A stretch of DNA of 64,000 nt from Limiplasma sp036652695. GTDB lineage: Bacteria > Bacillota > Clostridia > Christensenellales > Aristaeellaceae. The stretch covers positions 1 to 64,000 of the forward strand of contig JAVVVJ010000001.1 in the NCBI GenBank assembly GCA_036652695.1, written 5' to 3'. How positions within the stretch are numbered: position 1 is the first letter of the stretch; the number at the start of each line of letters is the position of its first letter. Positions 18,697 through 26,821 of this stretch are shown piece after piece. The translations under genes and the position numbers were made by a program. Below the pieces are notes generated by a model. The model did not search any database and was not told the origin of the DNA. It was given only the letters and a program-made list of their open reading frames with translations.

Positions 18697-19812
18697 CTAA
18701 TTGTAAACGCGTACCGGAAGTACCAAATAAAGGTAGGAATCTCCTTCCAGCGGCGAAATGACGCAAGGGCTTACATTGGTGTTCATGCAAAGCGTGCAGC
18801 ATTCTTCATCCACGTTTTTGATCACGTCGCTGATATAGCGCGCGTTGAAGGCAATTTCAATCGGCTCACCCTCCAAATGGGCGTCCAAATCCTCCAGCAC
18901 ATCGCCAAGCTCGCTCATGGAGCTGATTTTAAGGTTGTTTTCCGTCGCCTTCATGCGGATGAGGTTGTTCTTGCCCTCCTTTGCCATGAGGCTTGCGCGC
19001 TCGATGGCATCTTGCAGCTCCTTGCGCTTTACGGTGACGCGGCTGAGCCATGCGGTGGGCAGTATTTGGCGGTAGTTAATATACTCGCCAGCCAGTAGGC
19101 TTGTCACTAGCGTTGTGTTGCCGACGATCGCCATTAAATGCGTGTTGTCTAAATGCAAAGTAACAGTGCCGCTTTCATCGTCCATAATATGCGCAAGCTC
19201 CCCCATCACGCGACCCGGCACAATCGCGCTGACGGTTTCCTTGCCATCAGGTAGCACAAAGGCCTCGTGCATGCGCTGCAACGCCAGGCGAAAGCCATCC
19301 AGCCCCACCAGCCGAAGCTCTGTGGAGGTAACCTCCAACAAGCAGCCGGTGAGCGCCTGACGGCTCTCCTGCACCGCAATGGCGAAGGTGACCTTGTTGA
19401 TCATGTCCCTAAGGCGCTTTTGGGGAAAATGGAGCGCGTGCGTGTGAATGATATCCTTCATTTGGGGAAAATCCGCGGTGGACATGCCAGTAACGGTGGA
19501 GCGGCTCTGACGGCAGCGAATGGTCACGGTGAACTTATCGTTCATCGAAAAAGTGACCACACCTTCCGGCAATTTGCGCACGATTTCGGTCAGGAGCTTG
19601 CCGGGGAGAACCACCTCGCCTTCTTGCGCGATGGTGGCATGCACATGCGCTTGGATGTTCAAGGAACCATCCGAGCATAGGAGCGATACGCCGTCCTGCT
19701 CCGTGCGCAAGTACACGCCTTCTAATATTTGCATTGCCGGGCGAGCGCTCAGCGCCCGGGTAGCGTTCACTAGGCCGTAGAGCAGGTCTTGGGTTGAGCA
19801 TTCAAACTTCAT
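18697..19812 (-). CDS. dnaN: DNA polymerase III beta sliding clamp
   Basis: The replication clamp, about 371 residues, the normal family length. The start is the ATG at 19812 (MKFECSTQDLLYGL), with GGAGG upstream; in-frame codons further upstream run through the origin-like repeats and are not coding. Three homologous clamp domains are visible: about 1-125, 126-250 and 251-371, ending YLYLVLPVRVYN, which resembles the usual LVMPMRL-type ending with substitutions. dnaN usually follows dnaA and recF; here it is followed by nifJ and preceded by a long non-coding region and the crh-like gene. No second clamp gene is visible in the window. Confidence 0.97.
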   Translation of the reverse strand: MKFECSTQDLLYGLVNATRALSARPAMQILEGVYLRTEQDGVSLLCSDGSLNIQAHVHATIAQEGEVVLPGKLLTEIVRKLPEGVVTFSMNDKFTVTIRCRQSRSTVTGMSTADFPQMKDIIHTHALHFPQKRLRDMINKVTFAIAVQESRQALTGCLLEVTSTELRLVGLDGFRLALQRMHEAFVLPDGKETVSAIVPGRVMGELAHIMDDESGTVTLHLDNTHLMAIVGNTTLVTSLLAGEYINYRQILPTAWLSRVTVKRKELQDAIERASLMAKEGKNNLIRMKATENNLKISSMSELGDVLEDLDAHLEGEPIEIAFNARYISDVIKNVDEECCTLCMNTNVSPCVISPLEGDSYLYLVLPVRVYN

Positions 19813-19857
19813 TCGATTTGGAACCTCCGCAACTGTTGTAGTCGTTATATACTTAGT

Positions 19858-20158
19858 TAGTAGTAGTAGTAGGGGCTGTGGAAACCATGGAAAAGCCACT
19901 TGCGCCCTGATAGCGCCTGCAAAACCCCCTTGGAAAACCAGAGGAAAAACCCATCGGTTTTCCGTGCTTCGCACATTGGAGGGCTATTGCCACGGCACAG
20001 GGCAGGCACTACTTTTTCCATTTCGCGATTGTCGTGTGCATTTCCTGCACGTTTAGCGGGAAAACCCTTCGACGAAATCCCCTATAATCCTGCGCGACAG
20101 GCGAAAATACGGCGTTTTCCATAGTTTCCACAGGCTGTGGAAAAACGGCTGTTGAAAA
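19858..20158. other. Origin-like region: DnaA trios, GC spacer and DnaA-box-like sites
   Basis: Five consecutive TAG trios at 19858-19872 are followed by GGGC and by TGTGGAAAC (19877-19885), a variant DnaA box. This is the order box, GC-rich spacer, trios (read from the other strand) described for the bacterial basal unwinding element, and AT-rich DNA follows toward dnaN. Further box-like sites lie at 20124-20132 (GTTTCCACA), 20136-20144 (TGTGGAAAA, forming an inverted pair with the former) and 20150-20158 (TGTTGAAAA). All differ from TTATCCACA by at least two bases. No gene lies in 19813-20470. Function as oriC or as a dnaN control site is inference. Confidence 0.5.
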
Positions 20159-20280
20159 CCGGAGGCGTATGGCGGTTGGGCTTGCGGGGTTTTGTCACAG
20201 AGATGCCATAGGTTTTCAACGGGGGAGGGGAAGGAAAAAGGCGAACGAATTTCCGCCTAGCGGCAAAAGAAAAGAAGCGC

Positions 20281-20480
20281 ATTTTTACAAATGAAAACCT
20301 TGCCCGGCGCATAGCGCCCGCCGCGCCATTTTTCGCACGCCAAGGCGGGAATGGGTCAAGGGCAATCGCCCCTATGCGCTTCAAACCCAAAGAGCCGGGC
20401 GACCAACGTCGCCCGGCGCATAGCGCTCCCCGCGCCATTTTCCGCAACATGCGGAAATGAGCCAAGGGCGTTAGCCCTTG
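20281..20480. repeat. Two tandem copies of a GC-rich palindromic repeat
   Basis: Copy 1 (about 20301-20374) and copy 2 (about 20411-20480) share GCCCGGCGCATAGCGC, CCGCGCCATTTT and a final AAGGGC-loop-GCCC hairpin. Copy 2 is preceded by a GCCGGGCGAC/GTCGCCCGGC hairpin (20394-20417), and its last hairpin contains the stop codon of the crh-like gene. The same design occurs beyond secA at 60229-60368. Confidence 0.7.
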
Positions 20481-20728
20481 TTTTCTTCCATTGCGGCTTT
20501 GACGGCTTCGGTTGCCTCGCGCTCGTCGCTGCCTTCCGCAACAAGGAACATTTCTCCATCCTTGGGCAGGGATTGGGATAGTAAGCCTAGCATGCTTTTG
20601 GCGTTGAGAACCACGCCATCCCGCTCCAATGTGAGCACGCTTTGAAAATGGGAAGCCACTTGCGCAATGCGCGCGGCTTGCTGGCGGCCAATGGGCATTT
20701 CGCCTCGGTAATGAACAGCGGTTTTCAT
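20471..20728 (-). CDS. crh: HPr-like protein without the active histidine (Crh-like)
   Basis: An 85-residue HPr fold. The region around the regulatory serine is intact (LNAKSMLGLLSQ, Ser45), but the GLHARPA active site has become PIGRQQAARI, so the PEP-dependent phosphorylation site is gone. Bacillus Crh likewise lacks the histidine and keeps the serine, acting with CcpA in catabolite repression. The gene order whiA-crh is also that of Bacillus, and its ATG overlaps the whiA stop in an ATGA. The name is given on those two grounds; ungapped alignment places Gly, not Gln, at the histidine position. Its stop codon sits inside a repeat hairpin. Confidence 0.75.
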   Translation of the reverse strand: MKTAVHYRGEMPIGRQQAARIAQVASHFQSVLTLERDGVVLNAKSMLGLLSQSLPKDGEMFLVAEGSDEREATEAVKAAMEENKG

Positions 20729-21681
20729 GTGGGATTTTCCTCCTTGTAGGTGTGAGCATATTCTAGGAGACGGCGCATGCGATGGTTGACGCCGCTTTTT
20801 CCGATGGGTGGCTCAAGCGCGGCGCCAAGCTCGCTAAGAGATGCGGATGGGGCGCTTATGCGCGCGAGGGCAATTTCCTGTAGAGAGGGCGGCAACGCGC
20901 CTAGCCGATTTTCCTTGATCAGCGCACGGATGGCCTCCAGCTGATCATCGCTGGCGTTCATCTGCTTTTGGAGGTTGGCGTTGTCGCAGTTCATCGCGCG
21001 GTTGACGGTGCCGATCACCTGCCTGCGCACCCGTAGATCTTCAATTTGCATCACGGCCTGATGCGCGCCAACGGCGGTGAGCAGGGTAACCACCTGGTCA
21101 CTCTGCTTTAAGTAGAAATAAGTGGTTCCGCGCCTTGTGCTTTCACGTACTGGCAGCTCCAAACGCTGGAGACATTTGGCGAGCATGGCTCGCATATCCC
21201 CGCCGCGGTAGGAAAGCTCCAGATGATAGCCGTGCTCGGGACTGGTAATGGTTCCACCGCCTAGCAGCACGCCGCGTAGGAAGGCGCGCATGCAGCAGGA
21301 GCGGGTGAGCGCAATGCGCGGAGTAGTGGAGCGCAGGGCGTAGCTGCCATCCTCCTCACGCTCCATGATATGCAAAGCCTGCAAAAAGGTGGGCGATTGC
21401 ACGGGGCCGAGGGTAAGCACGCAGCTTCGCATGCCGCCAAAGCGCGCATGGGTGACATAGTGAATTTGCGGCGCGAGGTTTAGTGCGCGGGTGAGCAAGG
21501 TATATACGCGCCGGCTTACGGCCAAGCTCCCGCCGGTGAACTGAACGTTCACCATGCCGCGGCCTAATAGGCTTAAGCTGCCCATGGAGGCGTAAAGCGC
21601 GGATAGCTCGCTTAACAGGCAGCAGGGTTTTTCCGGCGCCAGCAAACAAAGCTCCTTTTTGCAATCCGATGAAAAAGACAA
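20725..21681 (-). CDS. whiA: DNA-binding protein WhiA
   Basis: About 318 residues. Family features: N-terminal SFSSDCKKEL, a LAGLIDADG-like domain (AFLRGVLLGGGTITSPEHGY), and a C-terminal helix-turn-helix (ASLSELGAALEP). In Firmicutes WhiA affects cell division and chromosome segregation. I place the start at the TTG at 21681, because GGAGG precedes it and the N-terminus then matches other WhiA proteins; an upstream TTG at 21720 would add 13 residues. The normal partners rapZ and yvcK are absent upstream, where a promoter is found instead. Confidence 0.93.
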   Translation of the reverse strand: MSFSSDCKKELCLLAPEKPCCLLSELSALYASMGSLSLLGRGMVNVQFTGGSLAVSRRVYTLLTRALNLAPQIHYVTHARFGGMRSCVLTLGPVQSPTFLQALHIMEREEDGSYALRSTTPRIALTRSCCMRAFLRGVLLGGGTITSPEHGYHLELSYRGGDMRAMLAKCLQRLELPVRESTRRGTTYFYLKQSDQVVTLLTAVGAHQAVMQIEDLRVRRQVIGTVNRAMNCDNANLQKQMNASDDQLEAIRALIKENRLGALPPSLQEIALARISAPSASLSELGAALEPPIGKSGVNHRMRRLLEYAHTYKEENPT

Positions 21682-21744
21682 TGGTGCGTTCGCCTCCACG
21701 CCGACCACCTGCGCGTACAAAGCCAGAGGGGGTCGATTCTTGTC

Positions 21745-21773
21745 ATTCTACCTGTTTGAGGGGGGACAGTCAA
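21745..21773 (-). promoter_or_regulatory. Promoter of whiA-crh
   Basis: TTGACT, 17-base spacer, TAGAAT on the minus strand, about 60 bases before the TTG start. Confidence 0.65.
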
Positions 21774-21890
21774 TACACATACACAAAATAACCAGCGCGC
21801 TGCGCGACGGGGCTGTATGCGGTTTTGAAGCGGGAAGGCAAGCAAATTTTGTACCGCTTCCAGGATCGCAGGCGGGCATGCGTAAAGAGC

Positions 21891-22592
21891 TTAACGGCTG
21901 TAAACGCCCGTTTCAATCTCGCGGATATACGCTTCAATGCGCGGCACGAGCGGCGCGTTTTGCGCGTCCCGCACGGCCTGCGCACGGTCATAATCCAGCT
22001 GCCGCAAACGCAGCTCAAACGGTGCGGGCGATTTGCCCTCTTCTCCGCAGAGAATGGCATAGCAGCATTTGGGAACGCCTAAGGCGTTGCCCACGCTGCC
22101 TACATTGATAAAAAGCCCCGGCGACATCGTGCGCATGGCTTGACGGTGCGCGTCGGCATAAACAACCACGTCATAGCGCATGCCCTCGTCATCGGTAAAA
22201 AAGGGATCAATCAGCTCAGCGGGGTTTTGCGCAACCACCAGCTCGCTCATGACGGGCCTGCCGTGGAAAAGGCGAATGCGCCGCCCGCTGAGCCAAAGCT
22301 CGTGCTCGCGCGGAAGCTCGCGAAGCTTGCGCAGACGCTCCTCCCCCAGCTGCTCCCAGTAGAGCAGGTCGGGCGAGAACATGCGCTTGCCAACGCCGTA
22401 ATCCCAGTTGCCGCCAAGGATCAGCTCACAGTGCGCAAAGGCCCAATCAAAGGTAAAATCCCCGCTGGGACCCTTGCCCACGATATCCCCTAGGCAGATC
22501 ACGCGCTCCACGGCCTGCGCGGCGAGGTCGCTCGCCAAGGCCTCCGTGGCGGGGCGGTTGCCATGCAGGTCAGCAATCAGGGCAATTTGCAT
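21891..22592 (-). CDS. Metallophosphoesterase (YfcE/calcineurin-like) with altered metal motifs
   Basis: About 233 residues. The ATG at 22592 follows an AAAGGAG site. Visible motifs are IADLHGN, GDIVGKGP, a GNWD in place of the usual GNHD, and ADAHRQ where GHTH is expected. The fold is that of small phosphodiesterases that hydrolyse nucleotides or other phosphoesters, but loss of the histidine in GNHD, the proton donor and metal-site partner, makes activity uncertain. Substrate unknown. It is transcribed away from the SPOCS/LysM gene. Confidence 0.85.
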   Translation of the reverse strand: MQIALIADLHGNRPATEALASDLAAQAVERVICLGDIVGKGPSGDFTFDWAFAHCELILGGNWDYGVGKRMFSPDLLYWEQLGEERLRKLRELPREHELWLSGRRIRLFHGRPVMSELVVAQNPAELIDPFFTDDEGMRYDVVVYADAHRQAMRTMSPGLFINVGSVGNALGVPKCCYAILCGEEGKSPAPFELRLRQLDYDRAQAVRDAQNAPLVPRIEAYIREIETGVYSR

Positions 22593-22633
22593 GTAAAGCT
22601 CTCCTTTGCGCTTGGTAGCGTTCAGATGGTCAC

Positions 22634-22662
22634 AGTATAACAAACGGAATAAAAAAGTGCAA
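22634..22662 (-). promoter_or_regulatory. Promoter of the metallophosphoesterase gene
   Basis: TTGCAC, 17-base spacer, TATACT on the minus strand, about 45 bases before the ATG. Confidence 0.55.
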
Positions 22663-22761
22663 GCGATAACGGCGCGTCTGCATGGGGAAGAGGCGAATAT
22701 CTCCCTCGCAGAAAACCAGAAATTCGCTGTTGTTGAACGGACAAATTCGCTTGAAGTGAAA

Positions 22762-22790
22762 ACATATTCTTTGTTCCACTCGCATAGGCT
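22762..22790 (+). promoter_or_regulatory. Possible sporulation sigma-E promoter
   Basis: ACATATT, 14-base spacer, CATAGGCT fits the mother-cell sigma-E pattern (ATATT near -35 and CATA near -10), 31 bases before the SPOCS/LysM start. The match to the last -10 bases is weak. Confidence 0.35.
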
Positions 22791-22821
22791 ACCAACACAG
22801 TTGCGAGGAGGAAGAGCAGTG

Positions 22822-24390
22822 ATGGATATGAAGATGGATTTTTTTGATAAGCAAAGCGAGCAAACCGAACGTGCGCCCGAGATTCTGCGCGAGGAGCTGC
22901 CCCTGCAACGCTTTGTAGGCGAAACGCTGAGCCAAGCGGTGGTGGAGGGCGAGGTGGCGCTGCCGGGCGGCCTGCGCGAGGAAACCAACATCCTTTGTGC
23001 GGAGGCCATGGCGGTGCTGGATCATGCCGATACGCAAACGGAGCGCGTCAATGCGGAGGGCAAGGTGGTTTTCCACGTGCTGTACACGCAGGGCGATCCC
23101 AAGCACGTAAGCGCGCTGGAGGCATCCGCAGAATTTAGCCACAGCATGGATTTTGAAGGCGTGGAGGCGGGCATGACCGCGCCTGTGAGCCTGATGGTGG
23201 AGCATGTGGAGGCCAACGCGCAAGGCGGGCGCTTGCGGCTGATGGCGATTTTGCGCGTCCATGCCCGCGTGCTTTCGGACGAGCCGCTGGCGGTGGTAAC
23301 GGGCATCCGCGGCGCGGACGGCTTGATGCTCAAAACCGAAACCCTCTCCGGCTGCCAAACCGTGGCGACGGGCGCGCAGGATGTGCTTGTGCGCGACGAG
23401 TGCGAGCTAAACGCGGTGCTGCAAATTACCGATACGCTCTACGCCACCGCCATCGCCACCGTGCAGGATGTGATGGGCGGCGAGGAGCGCGCTACGCTTT
23501 CGGGCAATATTCTGCTGGAGGTAACGCACCGCAGCGCCATGCCCTCCAGACCGCTGGTTATCACGCGCCATACAGTGCCCTTTGAGGAAACCTTGTCCTT
23601 GATGGGTGAAAACGGCGATACGCTGGTCTGCGACGCGGTGGTGAAGGATGTGGCGGTGCTATCGCAGGATGGGCAGGAGGAGGGCGCGCGCACCTTGCGC
23701 GCCGAGGTGCTGCTGGGCGTGAGCGCCCACGCTACCCGCAAGCGTGACGTATGCCTCCTGCTGGATGCGTACACAACGCAGGGCAACCTGCTTGTGCCCA
23801 AGCGCCAGCAGGTGATGCGTGCGCTGGCGCACAAGCAGGTGCATACCGCCGAAAGCGGCAAGCTCACGCTGCTGCTGGATGGGCAGCCGCCCGCGCGCAC
23901 GCCGCTCAGAGCGGCCTTGCGCCCCGTGATTACGGAGCTTTCCCGCGCGGGCGGCAAGCTGAGCGTGGAGGGGATGATGGAAACCACCCTGTTGTATATG
24001 ACGGATGAGAGCGATATTCCCCGCTCCTATCAAACGGAGGAACCCTTCCGCATGAACTTCACCTGCGACCTCAGCCGCCCCGAAAGCTTGGTGCTCACAC
24101 CCACCAATATCGAGGTAACCGGGATCACCAGCGACCGCGTGGAGGTCAAGTTCATTTTGCACGTGTGCTGCTATGATGTGCAGCTTGGCGATGAGCCGTT
24201 GGTGGTGGGCGTGGATGAACAGCCTGCAGATCCTGTGGATTCCGGCATTCTGCTGTGCTTCAGCCAGCCCGGCGAAACGGTGTGGGATATTGCGAAGCGC
24301 TACCGCGTGAGCTGTGACAGCCTCAAAAGAATGAACCCTTCGCTGGGAACAAGCGAGGGGAGCGAAAAGGTTATTCTGTGGAGAAAGTAA
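22822..24390 (+). CDS. SPOCS (DUF3794) and LysM domain protein
   Basis: About 522 residues, start ATG at 22822 after GAGGAGGAAGAG. Three DUF3794/SPOCS-type beta domains are seen at about 20-170, 180-340 and 345-470 (for example LPLQRFVGETLSQAVVEGEV and its later equivalents), followed by a C-terminal LysM (QPGETVWDIAKRYRVSCDSL). There is no signal peptide. In spore formers such proteins (SpoVID-like, and many unnamed clostridial ones) belong to the spore coat or its assembly. The possible sigma-E promoter agrees. The cell may therefore sporulate or descend from a sporulating ancestor; direct function unproven. Confidence 0.88.
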   Translation: MDMKMDFFDKQSEQTERAPEILREELPLQRFVGETLSQAVVEGEVALPGGLREETNILCAEAMAVLDHADTQTERVNAEGKVVFHVLYTQGDPKHVSALEASAEFSHSMDFEGVEAGMTAPVSLMVEHVEANAQGGRLRLMAILRVHARVLSDEPLAVVTGIRGADGLMLKTETLSGCQTVATGAQDVLVRDECELNAVLQITDTLYATAIATVQDVMGGEERATLSGNILLEVTHRSAMPSRPLVITRHTVPFEETLSLMGENGDTLVCDAVVKDVAVLSQDGQEEGARTLRAEVLLGVSAHATRKRDVCLLLDAYTTQGNLLVPKRQQVMRALAHKQVHTAESGKLTLLLDGQPPARTPLRAALRPVITELSRAGGKLSVEGMMETTLLYMTDESDIPRSYQTEEPFRMNFTCDLSRPESLVLTPTNIEVTGITSDRVEVKFILHVCCYDVQLGDEPLVVGVDEQPADPVDSGILLCFSQPGETVWDIAKRYRVSCDSLKRMNPSLGTSEGSEKVILWRK

Positions 24391-24398
24391 GACGCAAT

Positions 24399-24442
24399 CA
24401 GCAGGGGGCGCAGGGGAATCAATCCCCGCGCCCCCTTTGCTG
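24399..24442. terminator. GC-rich hairpin between convergent genes
   Basis: CAGCAGGGGGCGC/GGGG arms pair with CCCC/GCGCCCCC...GCTG. It separates the SPOCS/LysM gene (+) from dapL (-). Without a clear T tract, but placed for two-way termination. Confidence 0.65.
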
Positions 24443-24483
24443 TAAAAAAGAAAGCCACCGGTGAACGCGCGCTGGTAGGCCGC

Positions 24484-25716
24484 TTACAGCGCGCGGTATG
24501 CCCGCTGCATTCTGTACACGGCTTCCTGTGTTTTTTCCAGCGTGTTAAACGCCGTCAGCCGGAAAAAACCTTCCCCGCAGGGGCCAAAGCCCGCGCCGGG
24601 CGTGCCCACCACGCCGCTTTGGCGCATGAGCGCATCAAAGAAGCGCCAGCTATCCAGCCCATCCGGTGTTTTCATCCAGATATAGGGCGCGTCTACGCCG
24701 CCAAAGACCGTGAACCCGGCGGCTTTCAGCCCCGTGCGGATCACCTCGGCATTGCGCAGGTAATAGTGGATGGTTTCCATGCACTGCTGCCACCCGTCCG
24801 CGCTGTAGACGGCAGCGGCCGCGCGCTGTATGGGATAGCTTACGCCGTTGAACTTGCTGCCCATGCGGCGCTTCCACATCTGGTTTAGCTCAACCAGCTG
24901 ACCCGCGCCGCCTATGCCCTTCACGCCGTGTGGGATCACCATAAAGCCACAGCGCGTGCCCGTAAAGCCCGCCGTTTTGGAGTAGCTACAGCACTCAATG
25001 GCCACGTCCTTTGCGCCTTCCACCTCGTAAATGCTCTTTGGCGCGCCGGAGGTGATAAAGGCGCGGTACGCCGCGTCATAGACGATCAAGCTGCCGTTGG
25101 CCTTTGCATAGTCCACAAACGCCTTGAGCTGCTCCCTGGTGAGCGTGGTGCCGGTGGGGTTGTTGGGGTAGCAAAGGTAAATCACGTCCACAGGGCGGTC
25201 GGGAAGGGGTGGAACAAAGCCGTTCTGCTCCGTGCAGGGCAGGTAACACAACCGATCCCAGCGATCGGTGAGGTAGGTGCCCGCGCGCCCGGTCATGGCG
25301 TTGGAATCCACGTAAACGGGATAGACGGGGTCGGTTACGGCGATGACCGCGTCGGCGCTGAAAAGCTCCTGTACGTTGGAAACATCGCATTTTGCGCCGT
25401 CGGATACAAAGACCTCGTCAAAGGCTAGCGTTACGCCAAGGGAGCGATATTCGTGCTCAATGATGGCGTTCACCAAAAAATCATAGCCATAATCCGGCCC
25501 GTAGCCGCGAAAGGTTTCCGCGTGACCCATCTCTCGCGCGGCTTTCTCCATTGCCTCCACCACGGCGGGGGCAAGCGGGCGCGTCACATCGCCAATGCCA
25601 AGGCGAATGAGGTCGGCCTGCGGGTTTTCGGCTGCATACGCCTTGATGCGGCGTGCGATTTCGGCAAAGAGATAGCTGCCCGGCAGCTTTTCATAGTTTG
25701 GGTTGACCTTTAGCAT
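24484..25716 (-). CDS. dapL: LL-diaminopimelate aminotransferase
   Basis: PLP enzyme of 410 residues, the family length, converting tetrahydrodipicolinate directly to LL-diaminopimelate with glutamate as donor. Motifs: N-terminal NPNYEKLPGSYLFAEIARRI, LGIGDVTRPLAPAV, YPNNPTG and the PLP-lysine segment SYSKTAGFTGTRCG. DapL replaces the succinylase or acetylase branches in several Clostridia. It follows dapF after 34 bases, so both last steps to meso-diaminopimelate for peptidoglycan and lysine are made together. Confidence 0.97.
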   Translation of the reverse strand: MLKVNPNYEKLPGSYLFAEIARRIKAYAAENPQADLIRLGIGDVTRPLAPAVVEAMEKAAREMGHAETFRGYGPDYGYDFLVNAIIEHEYRSLGVTLAFDEVFVSDGAKCDVSNVQELFSADAVIAVTDPVYPVYVDSNAMTGRAGTYLTDRWDRLCYLPCTEQNGFVPPLPDRPVDVIYLCYPNNPTGTTLTREQLKAFVDYAKANGSLIVYDAAYRAFITSGAPKSIYEVEGAKDVAIECCSYSKTAGFTGTRCGFMVIPHGVKGIGGAGQLVELNQMWKRRMGSKFNGVSYPIQRAAAAVYSADGWQQCMETIHYYLRNAEVIRTGLKAAGFTVFGGVDAPYIWMKTPDGLDSWRFFDALMRQSGVVGTPGAGFGPCGEGFFRLTAFNTLEKTQEAVYRMQRAYRAL

Positions 25717-25750
25717 GCATCTTCCTCCAATTCAACTGGTGAGCTGGGCA

Positions 25751-26593
25751 TCATTCACCCTGTAGCCACACGCCATCGTAAACAAAGGTGGCCGGGCCGG
25801 TCATATATACGTGATGATCCGCTTCGCTCCACTCCACAAGCAGCCTGCCGCCGGGGAGTGCCATTTCTACCTCGCGGTCGCAAAGGCCGTTGAGCACGCA
25901 CGCGACCACCGCCGCGCTCGCGCCCGTGCCACAGGCAAGCGTTTCGCCCGTGCCGCGCTCCCACACGCGCATGCGCGCGTGCGTGCGATCCACCACCTGT
26001 ACAAACTCGATATTCGCCTTGTGCGTAAAGATGGGGTCGCATTCCAATACGGGGCCGTCTACGGTGACGGGCACGGCCTGCGGATCTTCCACAAAGATCA
26101 CGGCATGCGGGTTGCCCATGCTTACAAAGGTGGCATGGTAACGGCGACCGTTTGCGTTCAGCGGATAGGCGATCACGGGCTTGCCCGCAACGGTGGTGGG
26201 CACGCGAAGGCCGTCCAGCTCCGGCTCGCCCATATCCACGCGCACGCGCTCCACCATGCCATCCGCACCGGGAATACAATGGAGGCGCTTCACGCCCGCG
26301 CCCGTTTCAACGGTGAGCTCCAGCTTGCGGGTCAGGCCGCGGTCGTGGCAGTATTTTGCCACGCAGCGAATGCCATTGCCGCACATCTCGCTCTCGCTGC
26401 CATCGTTGTTGAACATTCGCATGCGGAAATCCGCTTTCTCGCTTGGCAAAATCACAATCAGCCCATCCGCGCCGCAGCCGAAGTGCAAGCGGCTCATTCG
26501 CACGCTCAGCGCGGCGGGGTTGGAAATTTGCTCCTCAAAGCCATTGACATAGAGATAATCGTTTCCAATGCCTTCCATTTTGGTAAACTGCAA
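25751..26593 (-). CDS. dapF: Diaminopimelate epimerase
   Basis: About 280 residues, converting LL- to meso-diaminopimelate. Both catalytic cysteines are present, in SEMCGNGIRC and LACGTGASA. The TTG at 26593 is chosen as start because MQFTKMEGIGNDY then matches the usual DapF N-terminus; its ribosome site is weak. A TATACT -10 box with an upstream TG (26636-26641) lies about 45 bases before it. First gene of the dapF-dapL pair. Confidence 0.96.
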   Translation of the reverse strand: MQFTKMEGIGNDYLYVNGFEEQISNPAALSVRMSRLHFGCGADGLIVILPSEKADFRMRMFNNDGSESEMCGNGIRCVAKYCHDRGLTRKLELTVETGAGVKRLHCIPGADGMVERVRVDMGEPELDGLRVPTTVAGKPVIAYPLNANGRRYHATFVSMGNPHAVIFVEDPQAVPVTVDGPVLECDPIFTHKANIEFVQVVDRTHARMRVWERGTGETLACGTGASAAVVACVLNGLCDREVEMALPGGRLLVEWSEADHHVYMTGPATFVYDGVWLQGE

Positions 26594-26714
26594 GAGCCTC
26601 GCCCGCTTTCCTAAAAGGGTGATCCAATGGAGGATAGTATACCACAAGCGGCCTGCTTTTTATAGTGGCTCTGCGCCAGCGGGCGTTGCTTAGGAGAGCA
26701 GCGCCGCGCCCTCC

Positions 26715-26789
26715 CCCGACTTTGCCACTAAAAAAGCCTTTCCCGCTTGCTGCCGCAAGGGATTCGGCTTTTTTTGTGGCAAAGTCGGG
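26715..26789. repeat. Long near-perfect inverted repeat between divergent genes
   Basis: Arms 26715-26738 and 26766-26789 match at 23 of 24 positions; the arms carry A6 and T7 runs next to GCC/GGC, like an intrinsic terminator, and the 27-base loop has its own small CTTGC/GCAAG stem. It lies upstream of both dapF and the large plus-strand gene, where a terminator is not expected. Confidence 0.8.
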
Positions 26790-26821
26790 AAAAAATATTG
26801 GTTTCATTTGGAAAAGAAGTA

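Noticed and set aside
19813..19974. An N-terminal extension of dnaN by 54 codons
   Set aside because: It would translate the TAG trios and the box-like site; the start at 19812 has a good ribosome site and the normal N-terminus.
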